A DNA stretch of 64,000 nucleotides from Microbacterium testaceum (GCF_003075375.1 NZ_QDFT01000007.1:1-64000), one strand, 5' to 3'. Positions 33,251 to 43,790 are shown, counted from the first letter of the stretch. The notes: generated by a model not told the origin, from the sequence alone. Translations and numbers: made by a program.

Positions 33251-34759
33251 TCAGGCGAGGTGCTGCACCAGCGCGTCGAGGCGACGCAGCGTCTCGGCCT
33301 TGCCGAGCAGCTCCATCGACTCGAACAGCGGCGGCGACACGCGGCGCCCGGTCAGCGCGACGCGCGGCGGACCGTAGGCGACGCGAGGCTTGAGGCCGAG
33401 CTCGTCCACCAGCGCGGTCGACAGCGCGGTCTGCACGCCCTCGGCGTTGAAGTCGTCGACGCCCTCGAGAGCGCGGAGGGATGCCGTGAGCACCTCGGCG
33501 GCGTTCGCGGGCAGACCCTTCAGCGCGTCTTCGGCGTACGTCACGTCCGAGACGAACAAGAAGCCGAGCATCCCCGGCACCTCGCCGAGCAGTTGCACGC
33601 GCTCCTGCACGAGGGGCGCGGCCTGAGCGATGATCGCGCGGTGCTCGTCCGAGGGCTGCTCGGCGATCAGACCGGCGCCCGCGAGGTAGGGGACGATCCG
33701 GGCCGCGAAGTCGTCGGCATCCAGCATGCGGATGTGGTCGCCGTTGATCGCTTCGGCCTTCTTCTGGTCGAAGCGCGCGGGGTTGGGGTTGACGTCGGCG
33801 ATGTCGAAGGCGGCGATCATCTCGTCGAGCGAGAAGACGTCGCGATCGCTCGTGAGCGACCAGCCCAGCAGCGAGAGGTAGTTGAGCAGTCCCTCGTGGA
33901 TGAAGCCCTTCTCGCGCTGCAGGAACAGGTCGGCCTGCGGGTCGCGCTTGGACAGCTTCTTGTTGCCCGTCTCGCCCAGCACCAGCGGCATGTGACCGAA
34001 GCGCGGGATGAACGTGGTGATGCCGGCATCCACCAGGGCCGAGTACAGCGCGAGCTGGCGGGCGGTGGAGGGCATGAGGTCTTCACCGCGGATGACGTGG
34101 GTGATGCCCATGAGGGCGTCGTCGACCGGGTTCACGAACGGGTAGAGCGGCACTCCCCCGGCGCGCACGAGCACGAAGTCGGGGAACGATCCGGCCGGGA
34201 AGGTCACCTCGCCGCGGATGAGGTCGACGTAGGTCAGGTCGTGGTCGGGGACGCGCAGGCGCCAGGCGGGCTGGCGTCCCTCGGCGCGGAACGCGGCCTT
34301 CTGCTCGTCGGTCAGGTCGCGGTCGAAGTTGTCGTAGCCGAGCTGCTTGGCGCGACCGTTGGCCTCGTTGCGGGCGTCGATCTCTTCGGCGGTCGAGTAG
34401 CTCTCGTACACCGCACCGGCGGCGACGAGCTTGTCGAGCACCTCGCGGTAGATCTCGTGCCGCTGCGACTGGCGGTAGGGCGCGTGGGGCCCTCCGACCT
34501 CGACGCCCTCGTCCCAGTCGATGTTCATCCACCGCAGGGCGTCGAGCAGCTGCTGGTAGCTCTCTTCGCTGTCACGGGCGGCGTCGGTGTCTTCGATGCG
34601 GAAGACGAGCTTTCCGCCGTTGTGCCGGGCGTAGGCCCAGTTGAACAGGACGGTGCGGATCAGGCCGACGTGCGGCAGGCCCGTCGGTGACGGGCAGAAC
34701 CGGACGCGAACGTCGGCGCCGGAGGCGGTCGTGGTGCGGGGATCGGGCGTGGCAGACAT
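33251..34759 (-). CDS. gltX: Glutamate--tRNA ligase
   Basis: GluRS charges tRNA-Glu and, when non-discriminating, also tRNA-Gln. The 502-residue class I synthetase has the HIGH-type motif in SPTGLPHVG (PHVG at 29-32), [15 protein letters not shown], and the KMSKS-type motif KKLSKRD; the C-terminal third is the helical anticodon-binding domain. The ATG at 34757-34759 is preceded seven bases upstream by TAGGAT, so the mRNA may be leaderless. A tRNA-Gln lies just downstream on the same strand. Confidence 0.97.
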   Translation of the reverse strand: MSATPDPRTTTASGADVRVRFCPSPTGLPHVGLIRTVLFNWAYARHNGGKLVFRIEDTDAARDSEESYQQLLDALRWMNIDWDEGVEVGGPHAPYRQSQRHEIYREVLDKLVAAGAVYESYSTAEEIDARNEANGRAKQLGYDNFDRDLTDEQKAAFRAEGRQPAWRLRVPDHDLTYVDLIRGEVTFPAGSFPDFVLVRAGGVPLYPFVNPVDDALMGITHVIRGEDLMPSTARQLALYSALVDAGITTFIPRFGHMPLVLGETGNKKLSKRDPQADLFLQREKGFIHEGLLNYLSLLGWSLTSDRDVFSLDEMIAAFDIADVNPNPARFDQKKAEAINGDHIRMLDADDFAARIVPYLAGAGLIAEQPSDEHRAIIAQAAPLVQERVQLLGEVPGMLGFLFVSDVTYAEDALKGLPANAAEVLTASLRALEGVDDFNAEGVQTALSTALVDELGLKPRVAYGPPRVALTGRRVSPPLFESMELLGKAETLRRLDALVQHLA

Positions 34760-34769
34760 CCCCTCGATC

Positions 34770-35720
34770 CTACCGGCGGGCGCCGACACGCCCGTGGTCG
34801 GCCAGCACGTCGCTCACCACGTCGAGGGCGGCGCCGACGGCGGGGACGTGCTCGGCTCCGCGCGCGGTGACCACGTGCAGCGTGCGCGCTTCGGCGGCGG
34901 GCAGGCGCGGCGTCGCGATCCCCGCCGGAAGGGGAAGGGATGCCACCGCCATCCGCGGCAGGATCGCCATCCCGACGCCGAGGGCGACGAGGTTCTCGAC
35001 GGCGATGTAGTTGTCGGTCTCGAACGCGATGTCGGGTGTGAATCCGGCGCGTCCGCACGCCTCGAGCAGGTGTCCGCGGCATTGCGGGCACCCGGCGATC
35101 CACCGCTCCCCCGCCAGCTGCGACAGGTCGATCGGATCGTGGGATGCCGCGGGGTGCTCCGCCGGGACCACGACGACCGTGTCGTCGTCGGCGAGGTGGC
35201 GCACCGACAGCCCCGCGGCCGCCTGCGTCAGCTGTTCGCGCCGATCGCCGGGGTAGCTGTAGATGAGGGCGATGTCGGCGCGGTCCTCGCGCACGGCGGC
35301 GATCGCCTCGGGGGGCTCGGCCTCGACGAAGCTGATCGAGACGCCGGGCCGACGAGCGGTGACGGCGGCGATCACCCGGGGCACGACGGTCGACGAGGCC
35401 GAGGGGAAGGCCGCGATGCGCACCCGACCGGCGCGCAGGCCGCGCAGTTCGGCGAGGTCGCCGGCGGCGGCATCCAGCGCCGTGGTGACCGTGGCGGCGT
35501 GACGCGCGAGGACGCGGCCGGCCTCGGTCAGTCGCACGCCGCGACCGATGCGCTCGACGACGGGCAGACCGACGCGCTGTTCGAGGCGGCGCAATTGCTG
35601 ACTGACCGCGGGTTGGCTGTAGCCCAGGGCGCGAGCGGCGGCCGTGATCGAACCGGTGTCGGCGATCGCCTTCACGACCCTCAGACCGTGGGCATCGAGC
35701 CCGTCTTCTGTTTCGCTCAC
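34770..35720 (-). CDS. LysR-family transcriptional regulator
   Basis: The 316-residue protein has the LysR winged helix-turn-helix ([46 protein letters not shown]) and a two-lobed effector domain with [19 protein letters not shown] and [24 protein letters not shown] motif near residue 210 may be redox-active. The GTG start at 35718-35720 is tentative; further GTG and ATG codons lie upstream. It is divergent from the class-V aminotransferase gene, its likely target. Confidence 0.88.
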   Translation of the reverse strand: MSETEDGLDAHGLRVVKAIADTGSITAAARALGYSQPAVSQQLRRLEQRVGLPVVERIGRGVRLTEAGRVLARHAATVTTALDAAAGDLAELRGLRAGRVRIAAFPSASSTVVPRVIAAVTARRPGVSISFVEAEPPEAIAAVREDRADIALIYSYPGDRREQLTQAAAGLSVRHLADDDTVVVVPAEHPAASHDPIDLSQLAGERWIAGCPQCRGHLLEACGRAGFTPDIAFETDNYIAVENLVALGVGMAILPRMAVASLPLPAGIATPRLPAAEARTLHVVTARGAEHVPAVGAALDVVSDVLADHGRVGARR

Positions 35721-35742
35721 GCCCACACATAAGCAGATCGAA

Positions 35743-35755
35743 TGCATCTCATGCA
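35743..35755. promoter_or_regulatory. Candidate LysR binding dyad
   Basis: TGCAT-CTC-ATGCA is a perfect inverted repeat in the 81-base gap between the divergent LysR and aminotransferase genes. It lies near the centre of the gap in an AT-richer stretch, where such a regulator would be expected to bind. Confidence 0.45.
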
Positions 35756-35801
35756 ACACCTGCTCTAGTGCAATAGGCGCGATCGGGAGAGCCTTGGTCC
35801 C

Positions 35802-36890
35802 ATGAGCAGCCTCGCCTCGCATTTCGCCGGCGGCCGCGACTACCTCGCCGCCTGCACCCTCGGCCTTCCGTCACGTGCCACGGTCCGCGCCGTCCGCGCC
35901 GACCTCGAGGCTGCGGCATCCGGTCGACCCGACGTCGTGGCTGCCTCTCAGGCCGTCGAGCAGGCGCGCGCCTCGTACGCCCGCCTCGTCAGCGCGCCGG
36001 TCGGTGACGTCGCGATCGGCTCGCAGACGTCCGTGCAGGTCGCGCTCATCGCCGCCTCGGTTCCCGACGGCGCCGAGGTGCTGTGCGCCGAGGGCGACTT
36101 CTCGTCCCTCGTGGCGCCGTTCGCGCACGCCGGGCGCGGCATCCGTCTGCGCACCGCTCCCCTGCCCGAGCTCGCCGACGCGGTGTCGCCCGACACGTGG
36201 CTCGTCGCGTTCTCGCTCGTGCAGTCGGCGACCGGTGAGGTGGCCGACGCGATGCGCATCGCCGCCGCCGCCGCCCGCGCCGGTGCCCGCACCCTGGTCG
36301 ATCTGACGCAGGCCGCCGGCTGGCTGCCCGTGGACGCGACGATGTTCGACGCGACCGTGTGCCACGCCTACAAGTGGCTGTGCTGCCCGCGCGGCGTGTC
36401 GTTCCTGACCGTCTCCCCCGCGTTCGCGCGCGAGATCCGCCCCGTGCAGGCCGGTTGGTACAGCGGCGACGACCCCTGGTCGTCCTGCTACGGCATGGGC
36501 GGCGTCCTCGCCTCCGACGCCCGCCGTTTCGACGTGTCGCCCGCCTGGCAGGCGTTCGTCGGAGCGGCCCCCGCACTGGCCCTGTTCGCCGACGCCGACA
36601 TCACCGCCTCGTACGCGCACACCACGGCCCTGGCCGCGCGCTTCCGTGACGGTCTCGGCCTGGCTCACCCCGAACGCCCCTCGGCCATCGTCACCTGGCC
36701 GGATGCCACGGGCGAAGCCCTCGCCCAGCTCACCGCCCACGGGATCACGGCGTCCGGTCGCGCCGGCCGGGCTCGCGTCGCTTTCCACGTCTTCAACGAC
36801 GAGCTGGACGTGGACCGGGCGCTGCACGCGCTCGGCGTGCGCGGCGGTGACGATCTGTCGGCGTTCGACGGCCTGGTCTACGCGATCTGA
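35802..36890 (+). CDS. Class V aminotransferase-fold PLP enzyme (cysteine desulfurase-like)
   Basis: The 362-residue protein has the class V fold with the PLP-binding Lys191 in VCHAYKWLCCPRG and the cofactor Asp in LVDLTQAAGWLPVD. The Cys-Cys directly after the lysine is unlike the usual site, and the mobile catalytic-cysteine loop of true IscS/SufS enzymes is not evident. Cysteine desulfurase or another amino-acid lyase is therefore uncertain. A GGGAGAG ribosome site precedes the ATG. The divergent LysR gene probably controls it. Confidence 0.82.
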   Translation: MSSLASHFAGGRDYLAACTLGLPSRATVRAVRADLEAAASGRPDVVAASQAVEQARASYARLVSAPVGDVAIGSQTSVQVALIAASVPDGAEVLCAEGDFSSLVAPFAHAGRGIRLRTAPLPELADAVSPDTWLVAFSLVQSATGEVADAMRIAAAAARAGARTLVDLTQAAGWLPVDATMFDATVCHAYKWLCCPRGVSFLTVSPAFAREIRPVQAGWYSGDDPWSSCYGMGGVLASDARRFDVSPAWQAFVGAAPALALFADADITASYAHTTALAARFRDGLGLAHPERPSAIVTWPDATGEALAQLTAHGITASGRAGRARVAFHVFNDELDVDRALHALGVRGGDDLSAFDGLVYAI

Positions 36891-36925
36891 CCCGACTCCC
36901 GGCCCCTCGGGCTTCGCGACGGACC

Positions 36926-37179
36926 GTGCACAACCGCAGACCACCCCGCCGAGGCTCCGCCCACCGGACCCTCAGACGGCCGTGCACAACCGCGGGCCGT
37001 TCCGGCGACACGCCGCCCACCGGACCCCCGAACGGCCCTGCACAACCGCCGACCGTCCCGCCGAGGCTCCGCCCACCTGACCCGTAGACGGCCGTGCACA
37101 ACGGCGGGCCGTTCCGGCGACACGCCGCCTCAACGGGCCTCGGCACGGCGTGTCGCGACGTCGCCCCGCCGTTATGCCC
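36926..37179. repeat. Second palindromic-element array: 56-bp units ending in an 86-bp dyad
   Basis: GTGCACAAC (CTGCACAAC once) recurs at 36926, 36982, 37038 and 37094, exactly 56 bp apart. The last copy has the complete GTGCACAACGGCGGG arm and is followed by a decayed right arm CCCGCCGTTATGCCC ending at 37179, so the dyad again spans 86 bp as at 11270-11785. GGCGACACGCCG is also shared with the first array. The period is not a multiple of three, which argues against coding. It fills most of the 366-bp gap between the aminotransferase and MFS genes; 37180-37256 hold nothing recognisable. Confidence 0.85.
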
Positions 37180-37256
37180 GCTCACGCCCCACGTCGCCGG
37201 CGCGCGGCCGGTGAGTAGGACACGAGACGTGGGCGGGACCGGCCCGACCCCGCCCC

Positions 37257-38513
37257 TCAGACGCGGGCGAGCGGCACGGACGAACGGGCGACCACCGCCG
37301 CGCCGAGACAGACCACCGCGACCGGGACGAGCGCCCAGAGCGCGAGGCCCGCGTACCCCGAGAGCCCGAGGATGATCCCGGCGAGCACCGAGCCGGCTGC
37401 GGCGCACGCGGTCATCAGCGTGTCGCTGCGTCCCTGACGGCGCGGACGCGCGGCGAGAGGTGTCGCCTCGGTCAGCAGCGCCGATCCGGCGACCGTCGCC
37501 GCGCTCCACCCGAGGCCCAGCAGCACCAGCGCCACGAGCACGCCGGCCTGCGCGTCCGCGAATGCCGCAGCGACGGCCAACGACGCCGCGAGAAGCACCT
37601 GTCCGAGCACGATGACGGGGATACGCCCCCATCGATCCGCGAGCAGCCCGAAGACGGGCGACAGACCGTACATGCCGAAGACGTGCAGCGCGATCGTGAC
37701 GCCGACGGCGAGGGTGACGGCATCCGGGGCCACGATGTGCGAGAGGTGCACGGGCGTCATCGCCATCACCGAGGCCATGGTCACGTGCGACGCGGCCACG
37801 GCGAGCATGGCGAAGCGCGCGAGCGCGGGGCGATCCGCCGAGGGCGAGACCGGAGTGGATGCCGCGTGCTCGCGGTCGAGGCGCTGGGCGAGCAGCAGGG
37901 GGTCGGGGCGCAGCACGAGGACGTACAGGGCGAAGGCGCACGCCTGCGCGGCGAACGAGAACAGGTACGCGCCCGTCAGACGCGGCATGCCGATCGCGGC
38001 GCCCAGGAGTTCGCCCGGGGCCAGCAGCAGAGGCCCGATCACTCCCCCGACAGTGGTGGCCCAGACGACCGTCGCCAGATCGCGGCCGCGTCGCGCGGCG
38101 GGTGCCAGGTCGGTCGCGGCGAACCGCGACTGCAGGGTGCCGGCGTTGCCGGCGCCGATCAGGGCAATGCCCACGAGCAGCATCGGGAACGCGCGGGTCG
38201 CCGCGGCCGCGATGACGATGACGATGCCGGCGAGGGCGGCGAGATTCCCCGTCGTGAGTGCGAAGCGTCGACCGCGTCGACCGGCCACGCGTGCCAGCGG
38301 GATCGCGGTGAGGGCCGCGCCCAGCGTGACGGAGGCGGTGGCGAAGCCGGAGAGCGCCTCGTGCCCGGAGAGATCTGCGGCGAGCAGGGCGCCCAGCGAC
38401 AGCGTCGCGCCGAACGCGACGCCGGTGAGCACCTGACCGGCCGCCAGCACGCGCACGGTGCGGCGCTGGGTGGCGACGAGGTCGACGGCCGTCGGCGCGG
38501 CGGCGTCAGGCAT
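37257..38513 (-). CDS. MFS transporter
   Basis: The 418-residue protein has twelve predicted membrane helices and the major-facilitator loop motif RVAGRRGRRFALTTGN between helices 2 and 3, with a second copy-like LADRWGRIPVIV in the C-terminal half. The substrate is unknown; the form resembles drug or metabolite exporters. It overlaps the upstream FAH-hydrolase gene by eight bases, so the two are cotranscribed. Confidence 0.9.
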   Translation of the reverse strand: MPDAAAPTAVDLVATQRRTVRVLAAGQVLTGVAFGATLSLGALLAADLSGHEALSGFATASVTLGAALTAIPLARVAGRRGRRFALTTGNLAALAGIVIVIAAAATRAFPMLLVGIALIGAGNAGTLQSRFAATDLAPAARRGRDLATVVWATTVGGVIGPLLLAPGELLGAAIGMPRLTGAYLFSFAAQACAFALYVLVLRPDPLLLAQRLDREHAASTPVSPSADRPALARFAMLAVAASHVTMASVMAMTPVHLSHIVAPDAVTLAVGVTIALHVFGMYGLSPVFGLLADRWGRIPVIVLGQVLLAASLAVAAAFADAQAGVLVALVLLGLGWSAATVAGSALLTEATPLAARPRRQGRSDTLMTACAAAGSVLAGIILGLSGYAGLALWALVPVAVVCLGAAVVARSSVPLARV

Positions 38514-39273
38514 CGCGCGCGGTGTTGCGCAGCACCCCGATACCGTCGATCTCGACCTCGACGACGTCGCCGGCGCCGAAGGAGCCGATGCCGGCGGGCG
38601 TGCCGGTGAGGATGAGGTCGCCCGGCAGCAGGGTGAACACGGCGCTGGCGTACGCGATGAGGGCCGGGATGCCGTGGACCATGTCGGAGACGGGCCCGTC
38701 CTGGCGCACTTCTCCGTTCACCCGCGTGACGATGCGGGCGGAACCGAGGTCGAGGTCGGTCTCGATGACGGGCCCGACCGGGCAGAACGTGTCGAAGCCC
38801 TTCGCACGCGACCACTGGCCGTCGCTGCGCTGCAGATCGCGCGCGGTGACGTCGTTGGCGACGGTGTAGCCGAAGATGTACTCGCCCGCGCGCTCGGCCG
38901 GGACGTTCTTGGCGATGCGCCCGATGACGACGGCCAGCTCGCCCTCGTAGTCGGTCTGCTCGCTGAGCCGCGTGGGGCGCACGATCGCATCGTTCGGGCC
39001 GATCACCGAGGTGTTGGGCTTGAGGAACATCAGCGGCTCGGCGGGCGCCTCGCCGCCCATCTCGGCGGCGTGGTCGCGGTAGTTCTTGCCGATGCAGACG
39101 ACCTTGGAGCGCGGGATGACGGGAGCCAGCAACGCGACCTCGGCGAGCGGGATGCGCTCGCCCGTGGTGCCGAACCCGGCGAACATGGGGTCGCCTTCGA
39201 GCACGACGAGGTGGTCGTCGTCGACGATGCCGTAGCGGAGGGCGTCCTGATGGCTGAACCGAGCGATCTTCAC
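38506..39273 (-). CDS. Fumarylacetoacetate hydrolase (FAH) family protein
   Basis: The 255-residue protein has the FAH fold: VVCIGKNYRDHAAEMG, the metal-binding acidic residues in TDYEGELAVVIGR and GYTVANDVTARDLQ, and LLPGDLILTGTPAGIGSFGAGD. Members cleave C-C bonds or decarboxylate beta-keto acids and acylpyruvates; the substrate is not evident. TAGGCT (39280-39285) lies exactly six bases before the GTG start, which predicts a leaderless mRNA carrying this gene and the MFS gene. Confidence 0.9.
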   Translation of the reverse strand: MKIARFSHQDALRYGIVDDDHLVVLEGDPMFAGFGTTGERIPLAEVALLAPVIPRSKVVCIGKNYRDHAAEMGGEAPAEPLMFLKPNTSVIGPNDAIVRPTRLSEQTDYEGELAVVIGRIAKNVPAERAGEYIFGYTVANDVTARDLQRSDGQWSRAKGFDTFCPVGPVIETDLDLGSARIVTRVNGEVRQDGPVSDMVHGIPALIAYASAVFTLLPGDLILTGTPAGIGSFGAGDVVEVEIDGIGVLRNTARDA

Positions 39274-39348
39274 CCGGCCAGCCTAGCCGCGGGGTCGGAC
39301 ATCGCGCGGGCCCGACCCCTCGACGCCGGCGCGGACCGCGGACGACGA

Positions 39349-39375
39349 AGGGGCCCCCGGCATCCGGGAGCCCCT
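39349..39375. terminator. Terminator downstream of ilvE
   Basis: AGGGGCCCCCGG and CCGGGAGCCCCT form a GC-rich stem, with one bulge, around a CAT loop. It begins 19 bases after the ilvE stop on the minus strand. Confidence 0.7.
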
Positions 39376-39393
39376 GTCGTGAACCGCCTCGGG

Positions 39394-40500
39394 TCAGGCG
39401 TCGAGGCGGTACAGCCAGCCGTGCTTGTCCTCGGCGCGGCCGTACTGGATGTCGGTGAGCTCCTGGCGCAGCTCGAGCGCGAGGGTGCCGGTGGGCTGCT
39501 CGTCGATGAAGTCACGTCCCTTGAGCGTGCCGATCGGGGTGACGACGGCGGCGGTGCCGCACGCGAACACCTCGACGATGTCTCCGGATGCCACGCCCTG
39601 GCGCCACTCGTCCAGCGAGACGTTGCGACCCTCGACGTGGTGCCCCCGGTCGCGGGCCAGCTGCAGCAGCGAGTCGCGGGTGATGCCCTCGAGGATCGAG
39701 TCGGACTGCGGGGTCACGATCGTGCCGTCCTTGTACACGAAGACGACGTTCATGCCGCCGAGCTCCTCGACGTTGCGGTCCTGGTCGAGGAAGACGACCT
39801 GGTCGCACTCGTTCTCGTACGCCTCGGACTGGGGCAGCAGGCTGGCGGCGTAGTTGCCGCCGGTCTTGGCCGCACCCGTGCCGCCCTTGCCTGCGCGCGA
39901 GTAGTCCTCGCTGAGCCAGATCGACACCGGCTTCACGCCGCCCTTGAAGTAGGCGCCCGCGGGGCTCGCGATGAGGTAGTACGCCACCTTGTGCGCGGGG
40001 CGGACGCCGAGGAACGCCTCTTTCGCGAACATGAAGGGCCGCAGGTACAGGCTCTGGTCGTCGCCCGAGGGAACCCACGCGCCGTCGACGGCGATGAGCT
40101 CCCGCAGCGACTGCAGGAAGTACGGAACGGGCAGTTCGGGCAGCGCGAGGCGACGCGCGGAACGCTGCAGGCGACGCCCGTTCTGGTCGGGGCGGAACGT
40201 GTGCACCGACCCGTCGGCGTGGCGGTAGGCCTTGATGCCCTCGAAGATCTCCTGCCCGTAGTGCAGCACCGCCGCGGCGGGGTCGAGCGAGATGGGACCG
40301 TACGGCGAGACGCGCGGACGGTGCCAGCCGCCGCGGACCGACCAGCAGATGTCGACCATGTGGTCGGTGAAGTTCTGCCCGAAGCCGGGGCTGGCGAGGA
40401 TGGCGTCGCGCTCGGCCGCGTTCTTGGCGGCGAGGTTGCGGGTGACCGAGAACTCGAGCGGGTCGAGTCCGGTGTCGGGGTCGGTGTCGATCGTGGTCAT
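39394..40500 (-). CDS. ilvE: Branched-chain amino acid aminotransferase
   Basis: IlvE makes valine, leucine and isoleucine from their 2-oxo acids. The 368-residue fold-type IV PLP enzyme is the longer, eukaryote-like BCAT2 class, with YGQEIFEGIKAYRH, YLRPFMFAKEAFLGVRPA and the PLP Lys212 in GTGAAKTGGNYAAS. The gene lies 54 bases after leuB on the same strand, so the last two activities of leucine synthesis are adjacent. Confidence 0.96.
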   Translation of the reverse strand: MTTIDTDPDTGLDPLEFSVTRNLAAKNAAERDAILASPGFGQNFTDHMVDICWSVRGGWHRPRVSPYGPISLDPAAAVLHYGQEIFEGIKAYRHADGSVHTFRPDQNGRRLQRSARRLALPELPVPYFLQSLRELIAVDGAWVPSGDDQSLYLRPFMFAKEAFLGVRPAHKVAYYLIASPAGAYFKGGVKPVSIWLSEDYSRAGKGGTGAAKTGGNYAASLLPQSEAYENECDQVVFLDQDRNVEELGGMNVVFVYKDGTIVTPQSDSILEGITRDSLLQLARDRGHHVEGRNVSLDEWRQGVASGDIVEVFACGTAAVVTPIGTLKGRDFIDEQPTGTLALELRQELTDIQYGRAEDKHGWLYRLDA

Positions 40501-40554
40501 CTGTGATCCAAAACTGTTCGTGTGCCGGGGGCGATGCGGGCCGATCGGTCCAGG

Positions 40555-41604
40555 TTACGCCTGGACGCGCGCGGCGATCGCGTCGCCGATCTGCGCGGTG
40601 GTGCGCTGGCCGTCGCGGTTCGCGATGTCGTCCTCGACCGCGCGGGTGACGCGGGCGGATTCGTCGGTGAGCCCGAGGTGATCGAGCAGCAGGGCGACGG
40701 AGAGGATCGCGGCCGTGGGGTCGGCCTTCTGGCTTCCCGCGATGTCGGGCGCCGATCCGTGCACGGGCTCGAACATCGAGGGGAACGCGCCGTCGGGGTT
40801 GATGTTGCCCGAGGCGGCGAGACCGATGCCACCGGTGACGGCGCCGGCCAGGTCGGTCAGGATGTCGCCGAAGAGGTTGTCGGTGACGATCACGTCGAAG
40901 CGGCCCGGGTTCGTGACCAGGAAGATGGTTGCCGCGTCGACGTGCAGGTAGTCTACGGCGACCTCGGGGAACTCGGATGCCACGGCATCCACGATCCGCT
41001 TGTACATCCCGCCCGCGTGGACGAGCACGTTCGTCTTGTGCACGAGCGTCAGCTTCTGCCTCCGGCGCCCGGCGAGGGCGAAGGCGTAGCGGACGACCCG
41101 CTCGACGCCGTAGGCGGTGTTGACCGAGGTCTCGTTGGCGACCTCGTGCGCGGTGCCGCGCCGGATCGAGCCGCCGTTGCCGACGTAGGGTCCCTCGGTG
41201 CCCTCGCGGACCACGACGAAGTCGATCTCGCCCGGGTCGGCGAGGGGGCCCGTGGCGCCGGGGTAGAGCTTCGAGGGGCGCAAGTTGACATAGTGGTCGA
41301 GCTCGAAGCGCAGCTTGAGCAGCAGGCCGCGCTCGATGTTGGCGTCCTTGAGGCGCGGGTCGCCGGGTACTCCCCCGACCGCACCGAGCAGGATCGCGTC
41401 GTGCTCGGCGATCGCGGCGAGGTCGTCGTCGGTGAGGGTGTCGCCGGTCTCGAGGAACCGTCCCGCACCGAGCGAGAAGGGCGTCTTCTCGAACGACACG
41501 TCGGAGGAGGCGGTGACGGCGTCGAGCACCTTGACGGCCTCGGCGACGACTTCGGGACCGATGCCGTCACCGGGGATGACGGCCAGCTTCACGACACGCG
41601 ACAT
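40555..41604 (-). CDS. leuB: 3-isopropylmalate dehydrogenase
   Basis: LeuB oxidises and decarboxylates 3-isopropylmalate to 2-oxoisocaproate. The 349-residue protein has the N-terminus [28 protein letters not shown] at the substrate site, and [29 protein letters not shown], the signature of the family, with [13 protein letters not shown] following. The coding sequence includes the inverted heptamer pair at 40975-40990. It precedes ilvE on the same strand. Confidence 0.97.
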   Translation of the reverse strand: MSRVVKLAVIPGDGIGPEVVAEAVKVLDAVTASSDVSFEKTPFSLGAGRFLETGDTLTDDDLAAIAEHDAILLGAVGGVPGDPRLKDANIERGLLLKLRFELDHYVNLRPSKLYPGATGPLADPGEIDFVVVREGTEGPYVGNGGSIRRGTAHEVANETSVNTAYGVERVVRYAFALAGRRRQKLTLVHKTNVLVHAGGMYKRIVDAVASEFPEVAVDYLHVDAATIFLVTNPGRFDVIVTDNLFGDILTDLAGAVTGGIGLAASGNINPDGAFPSMFEPVHGSAPDIAGSQKADPTAAILSVALLLDHLGLTDESARVTRAVEDDIANRDGQRTTAQIGDAIAARVQA

Positions 41605-41629
41605 CGCTCTCCTCAGAGCTCGGGGCGCG

Positions 41630-43168
41630 TCACTTCGTCGACGCGCCGCGGGATGATCCCAGGGTAGTGGCAGCGATCACCCCGGCCACGACGATCAGTC
41701 CTGCTCCGATGAGCGCGGTGATCACGACACCCGAGTCGAACGCGTGCGCGGCCGCGAGGCGAAGGGCCTCGGCCAGGGCCGGGTCGTCGAGGGTCTGCGA
41801 CACCGCGACGGCTCCGGCGAGGGTCTCGCGGGCGGCCTGGGCGGCGGCATCCGGCAGGCCCGCCGGCAGCACCAGCTGCGCGCGATAGAAGGCCGCGAGG
41901 ATGCCGCCGAGCACGGCCGTGCCCAGGACGGCGCCCAACTCGTACGCCGTCTCGGATACCGCGCTGGCCGCTCCGGCCTTCGCCGACGGGGCACTCGAGA
42001 GGATGAGCTCGTTCGACACCGTCTCGGCCGCGCCGATGCCGATGCCGAGCAGGCCGAACGCCACGATCAGCTGCACGAGGTCGGCCGTCGAGAAGGCGAC
42101 GAGCACGTACGCCACGACCGAGAAGGACAGCGCGCCGGGCACCACGACGCGCGGCGCGAAACGCTTGGCCACGGGGACGACCGCCAGACCCGAGACGATC
42201 ATCAGCACCAGGCCGGGCAGCAGGGCGAAGCCCGCGACCATCGGCGAGAGGCCGACGACGAGCTGCAGGTGCTGCGCGACGAAGTACAGGAAGCCGACCA
42301 GTCCCACGACGCTCAACAGGTTGACCAGGATGGCGCCCGAGAAGGTGCCCCGGCCGAACAGCGTCATGTCGAGCATGGGGGTGGACAGCGCCCGCTGGCG
42401 GCGGACGAAGAGCCAGCCGAACACGACACCGACGACGAAGAGGACCGGTGCCAGCGAGAGCGGACCGTCGACGGCGAGCTTCTTGATGCCGTAGACGATC
42501 GGCACCATGGTCGCGAGGGACAGCAGCACGCTGACGGGGTCGAATCGGCCCGGGTTGGGGTCGCGGCTCTCGGGCACGAAGAACGGCGCGAGGATCAGCA
42601 GCGGCACGAGCACCGGGACGGCCATGAGGAACACCGAGCCCCACGAGAAGTGCTCGAGCAGGAAGCCGCCGACGATCGGGCCGAGGGCGGCGCCCGCTGA
42701 GAAGCCCGACGCCCAGATCGCGATCGCGAAACGCCGCTGGTCGCGGTCACGGAAGATGCTGCGCAGCAGCGACAGGGTCGAGGGCATGAGCATGGCGCCG
42801 AAGACGCCCATGAGCGCGCGGCCGGTGATCAGCAGGGCCGCGGTGGGTGCGAACGCCGACAGCGCCGACACGGCGGCGAAGCCGGTCGCGCCGATGAGCA
42901 GCAGGCGACGGCGACCGAAGCGGTCGCCGAGCGTTCCCATCGTCACGAGCAGACCAGCCAGGACGAGGGGGTACACGTCGATGATCCACAGCTGCTCGAT
43001 GCTCGTGGGCTGGAGCGACAGGGCGATCTCGGGCAGGGCGAAGCTCAGCACCGTGTTGTCGACCGAGACCAGCAGCACGGGCAGCATGAGCACCGCCAGC
43101 GCGAACCAACCGCGCCATCCGGCGCGGGTCACGGCGATATCCGAGGTGGGCAACGACGAGGTGAGCAT
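41630..43168 (-). CDS. MFS transporter, DHA2 (14-helix, QacA/EmrB) type
   Basis: The 512-residue protein has about 14 membrane helices and the DHA2 motifs [21 protein letters not shown] in helix 1, [17 protein letters not shown] after helix 2, and [24 protein letters not shown] (motif C, typical of exporters). It probably exports antiseptics or drugs. It is divergent from a TetR regulator, with an operator-like dyad between them. Confidence 0.92.
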   Translation of the reverse strand: MLTSSLPTSDIAVTRAGWRGWFALAVLMLPVLLVSVDNTVLSFALPEIALSLQPTSIEQLWIIDVYPLVLAGLLVTMGTLGDRFGRRRLLLIGATGFAAVSALSAFAPTAALLITGRALMGVFGAMLMPSTLSLLRSIFRDRDQRRFAIAIWASGFSAGAALGPIVGGFLLEHFSWGSVFLMAVPVLVPLLILAPFFVPESRDPNPGRFDPVSVLLSLATMVPIVYGIKKLAVDGPLSLAPVLFVVGVVFGWLFVRRQRALSTPMLDMTLFGRGTFSGAILVNLLSVVGLVGFLYFVAQHLQLVVGLSPMVAGFALLPGLVLMIVSGLAVVPVAKRFAPRVVVPGALSFSVVAYVLVAFSTADLVQLIVAFGLLGIGIGAAETVSNELILSSAPSAKAGAASAVSETAYELGAVLGTAVLGGILAAFYRAQLVLPAGLPDAAAQAARETLAGAVAVSQTLDDPALAEALRLAAAHAFDSGVVITALIGAGLIVVAGVIAATTLGSSRGASTK

Positions 43169-43187
43169 GTACCGTTTCCGTTTCTAA

Positions 43188-43206
43188 ACCGTCCAGCCGG
43201 TATAGT
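43188..43206. promoter_or_regulatory. Candidate TetR operator and -10 box
   Basis: ACCG-TCCAGC-CGGT (43188-43201) is a short inverted repeat that abuts TATAGT (43201-43206), the likely -10 box of the TetR gene. It lies in the 79-base gap between the divergent MFS and TetR genes. Confidence 0.5.
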
Positions 43207-43247
43207 ATCAGAGGCGGGCGTCCGGCCGCCAGTACGATCGAGGAGTC

Positions 43248-43790
43248 ATGAGTCGCCCCCCTCTCGCCCGCGAAGCCGTGCTCGACGCGTTCACGCGCAT
43301 CCTCGTCGACGACGGCGAACGTGCCGCGACGATGGATGCCACCGCCCGCGCGGCCGGGGTGTCCAAGGGCGGGCTGCTCTACCACTTCGGATCCAAGAGC
43401 GCCCTCGAAGAGGCTCTCGTGCGCCGACTCGAAGAACTGGCGCGCGAGGACGTCGCCGAGATCGAGAGCGCCGACGAGGGCGTCGTCGCCGCGCACCTGC
43501 GGTCCTCGCAGAACACCGGCTCACCCCTGGACGTCACGATCCTCGCGGTGTCGCGCCTCGCGCAGAACGGCAATGACGCGGCATCCAGCTCGCTCCGCCG
43601 CGTGCGCGAACTGTGGGAAGAGAGCCTGCGCCCCCACACGCGGGACGAGACGGCGCTGCAGATGGTGCTGCTCGTCAGCGACGGCCTGTACTTCAACGCG
43701 GTGCTCGACCTGAACGCGGTCCCCGGCCCCTCGCTCGAGGGCGCGGCGCTCGACCGTCTGATCGACGCCGTCGTCACCGCGACCACCTGA
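43248..43790 (+). CDS. TetR-family transcriptional regulator
   Basis: The 180-residue protein has the TetR DNA-binding domain: AREAVLDAFTRILVDDGERAATMDATARAAGVSKGGLLYHFGSK, in which the helix-turn-helix ends in the usual LYHFGSK. The rest is an all-helical ligand-binding domain. GGAG precedes the ATG. Its position opposite the DHA2 exporter suggests that it represses that pump until a toxic ligand binds. Confidence 0.93.
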   Translation: MSRPPLAREAVLDAFTRILVDDGERAATMDATARAAGVSKGGLLYHFGSKSALEEALVRRLEELAREDVAEIESADEGVVAAHLRSSQNTGSPLDVTILAVSRLAQNGNDAASSSLRRVRELWEESLRPHTRDETALQMVLLVSDGLYFNAVLDLNAVPGPSLEGAALDRLIDAVVTATT

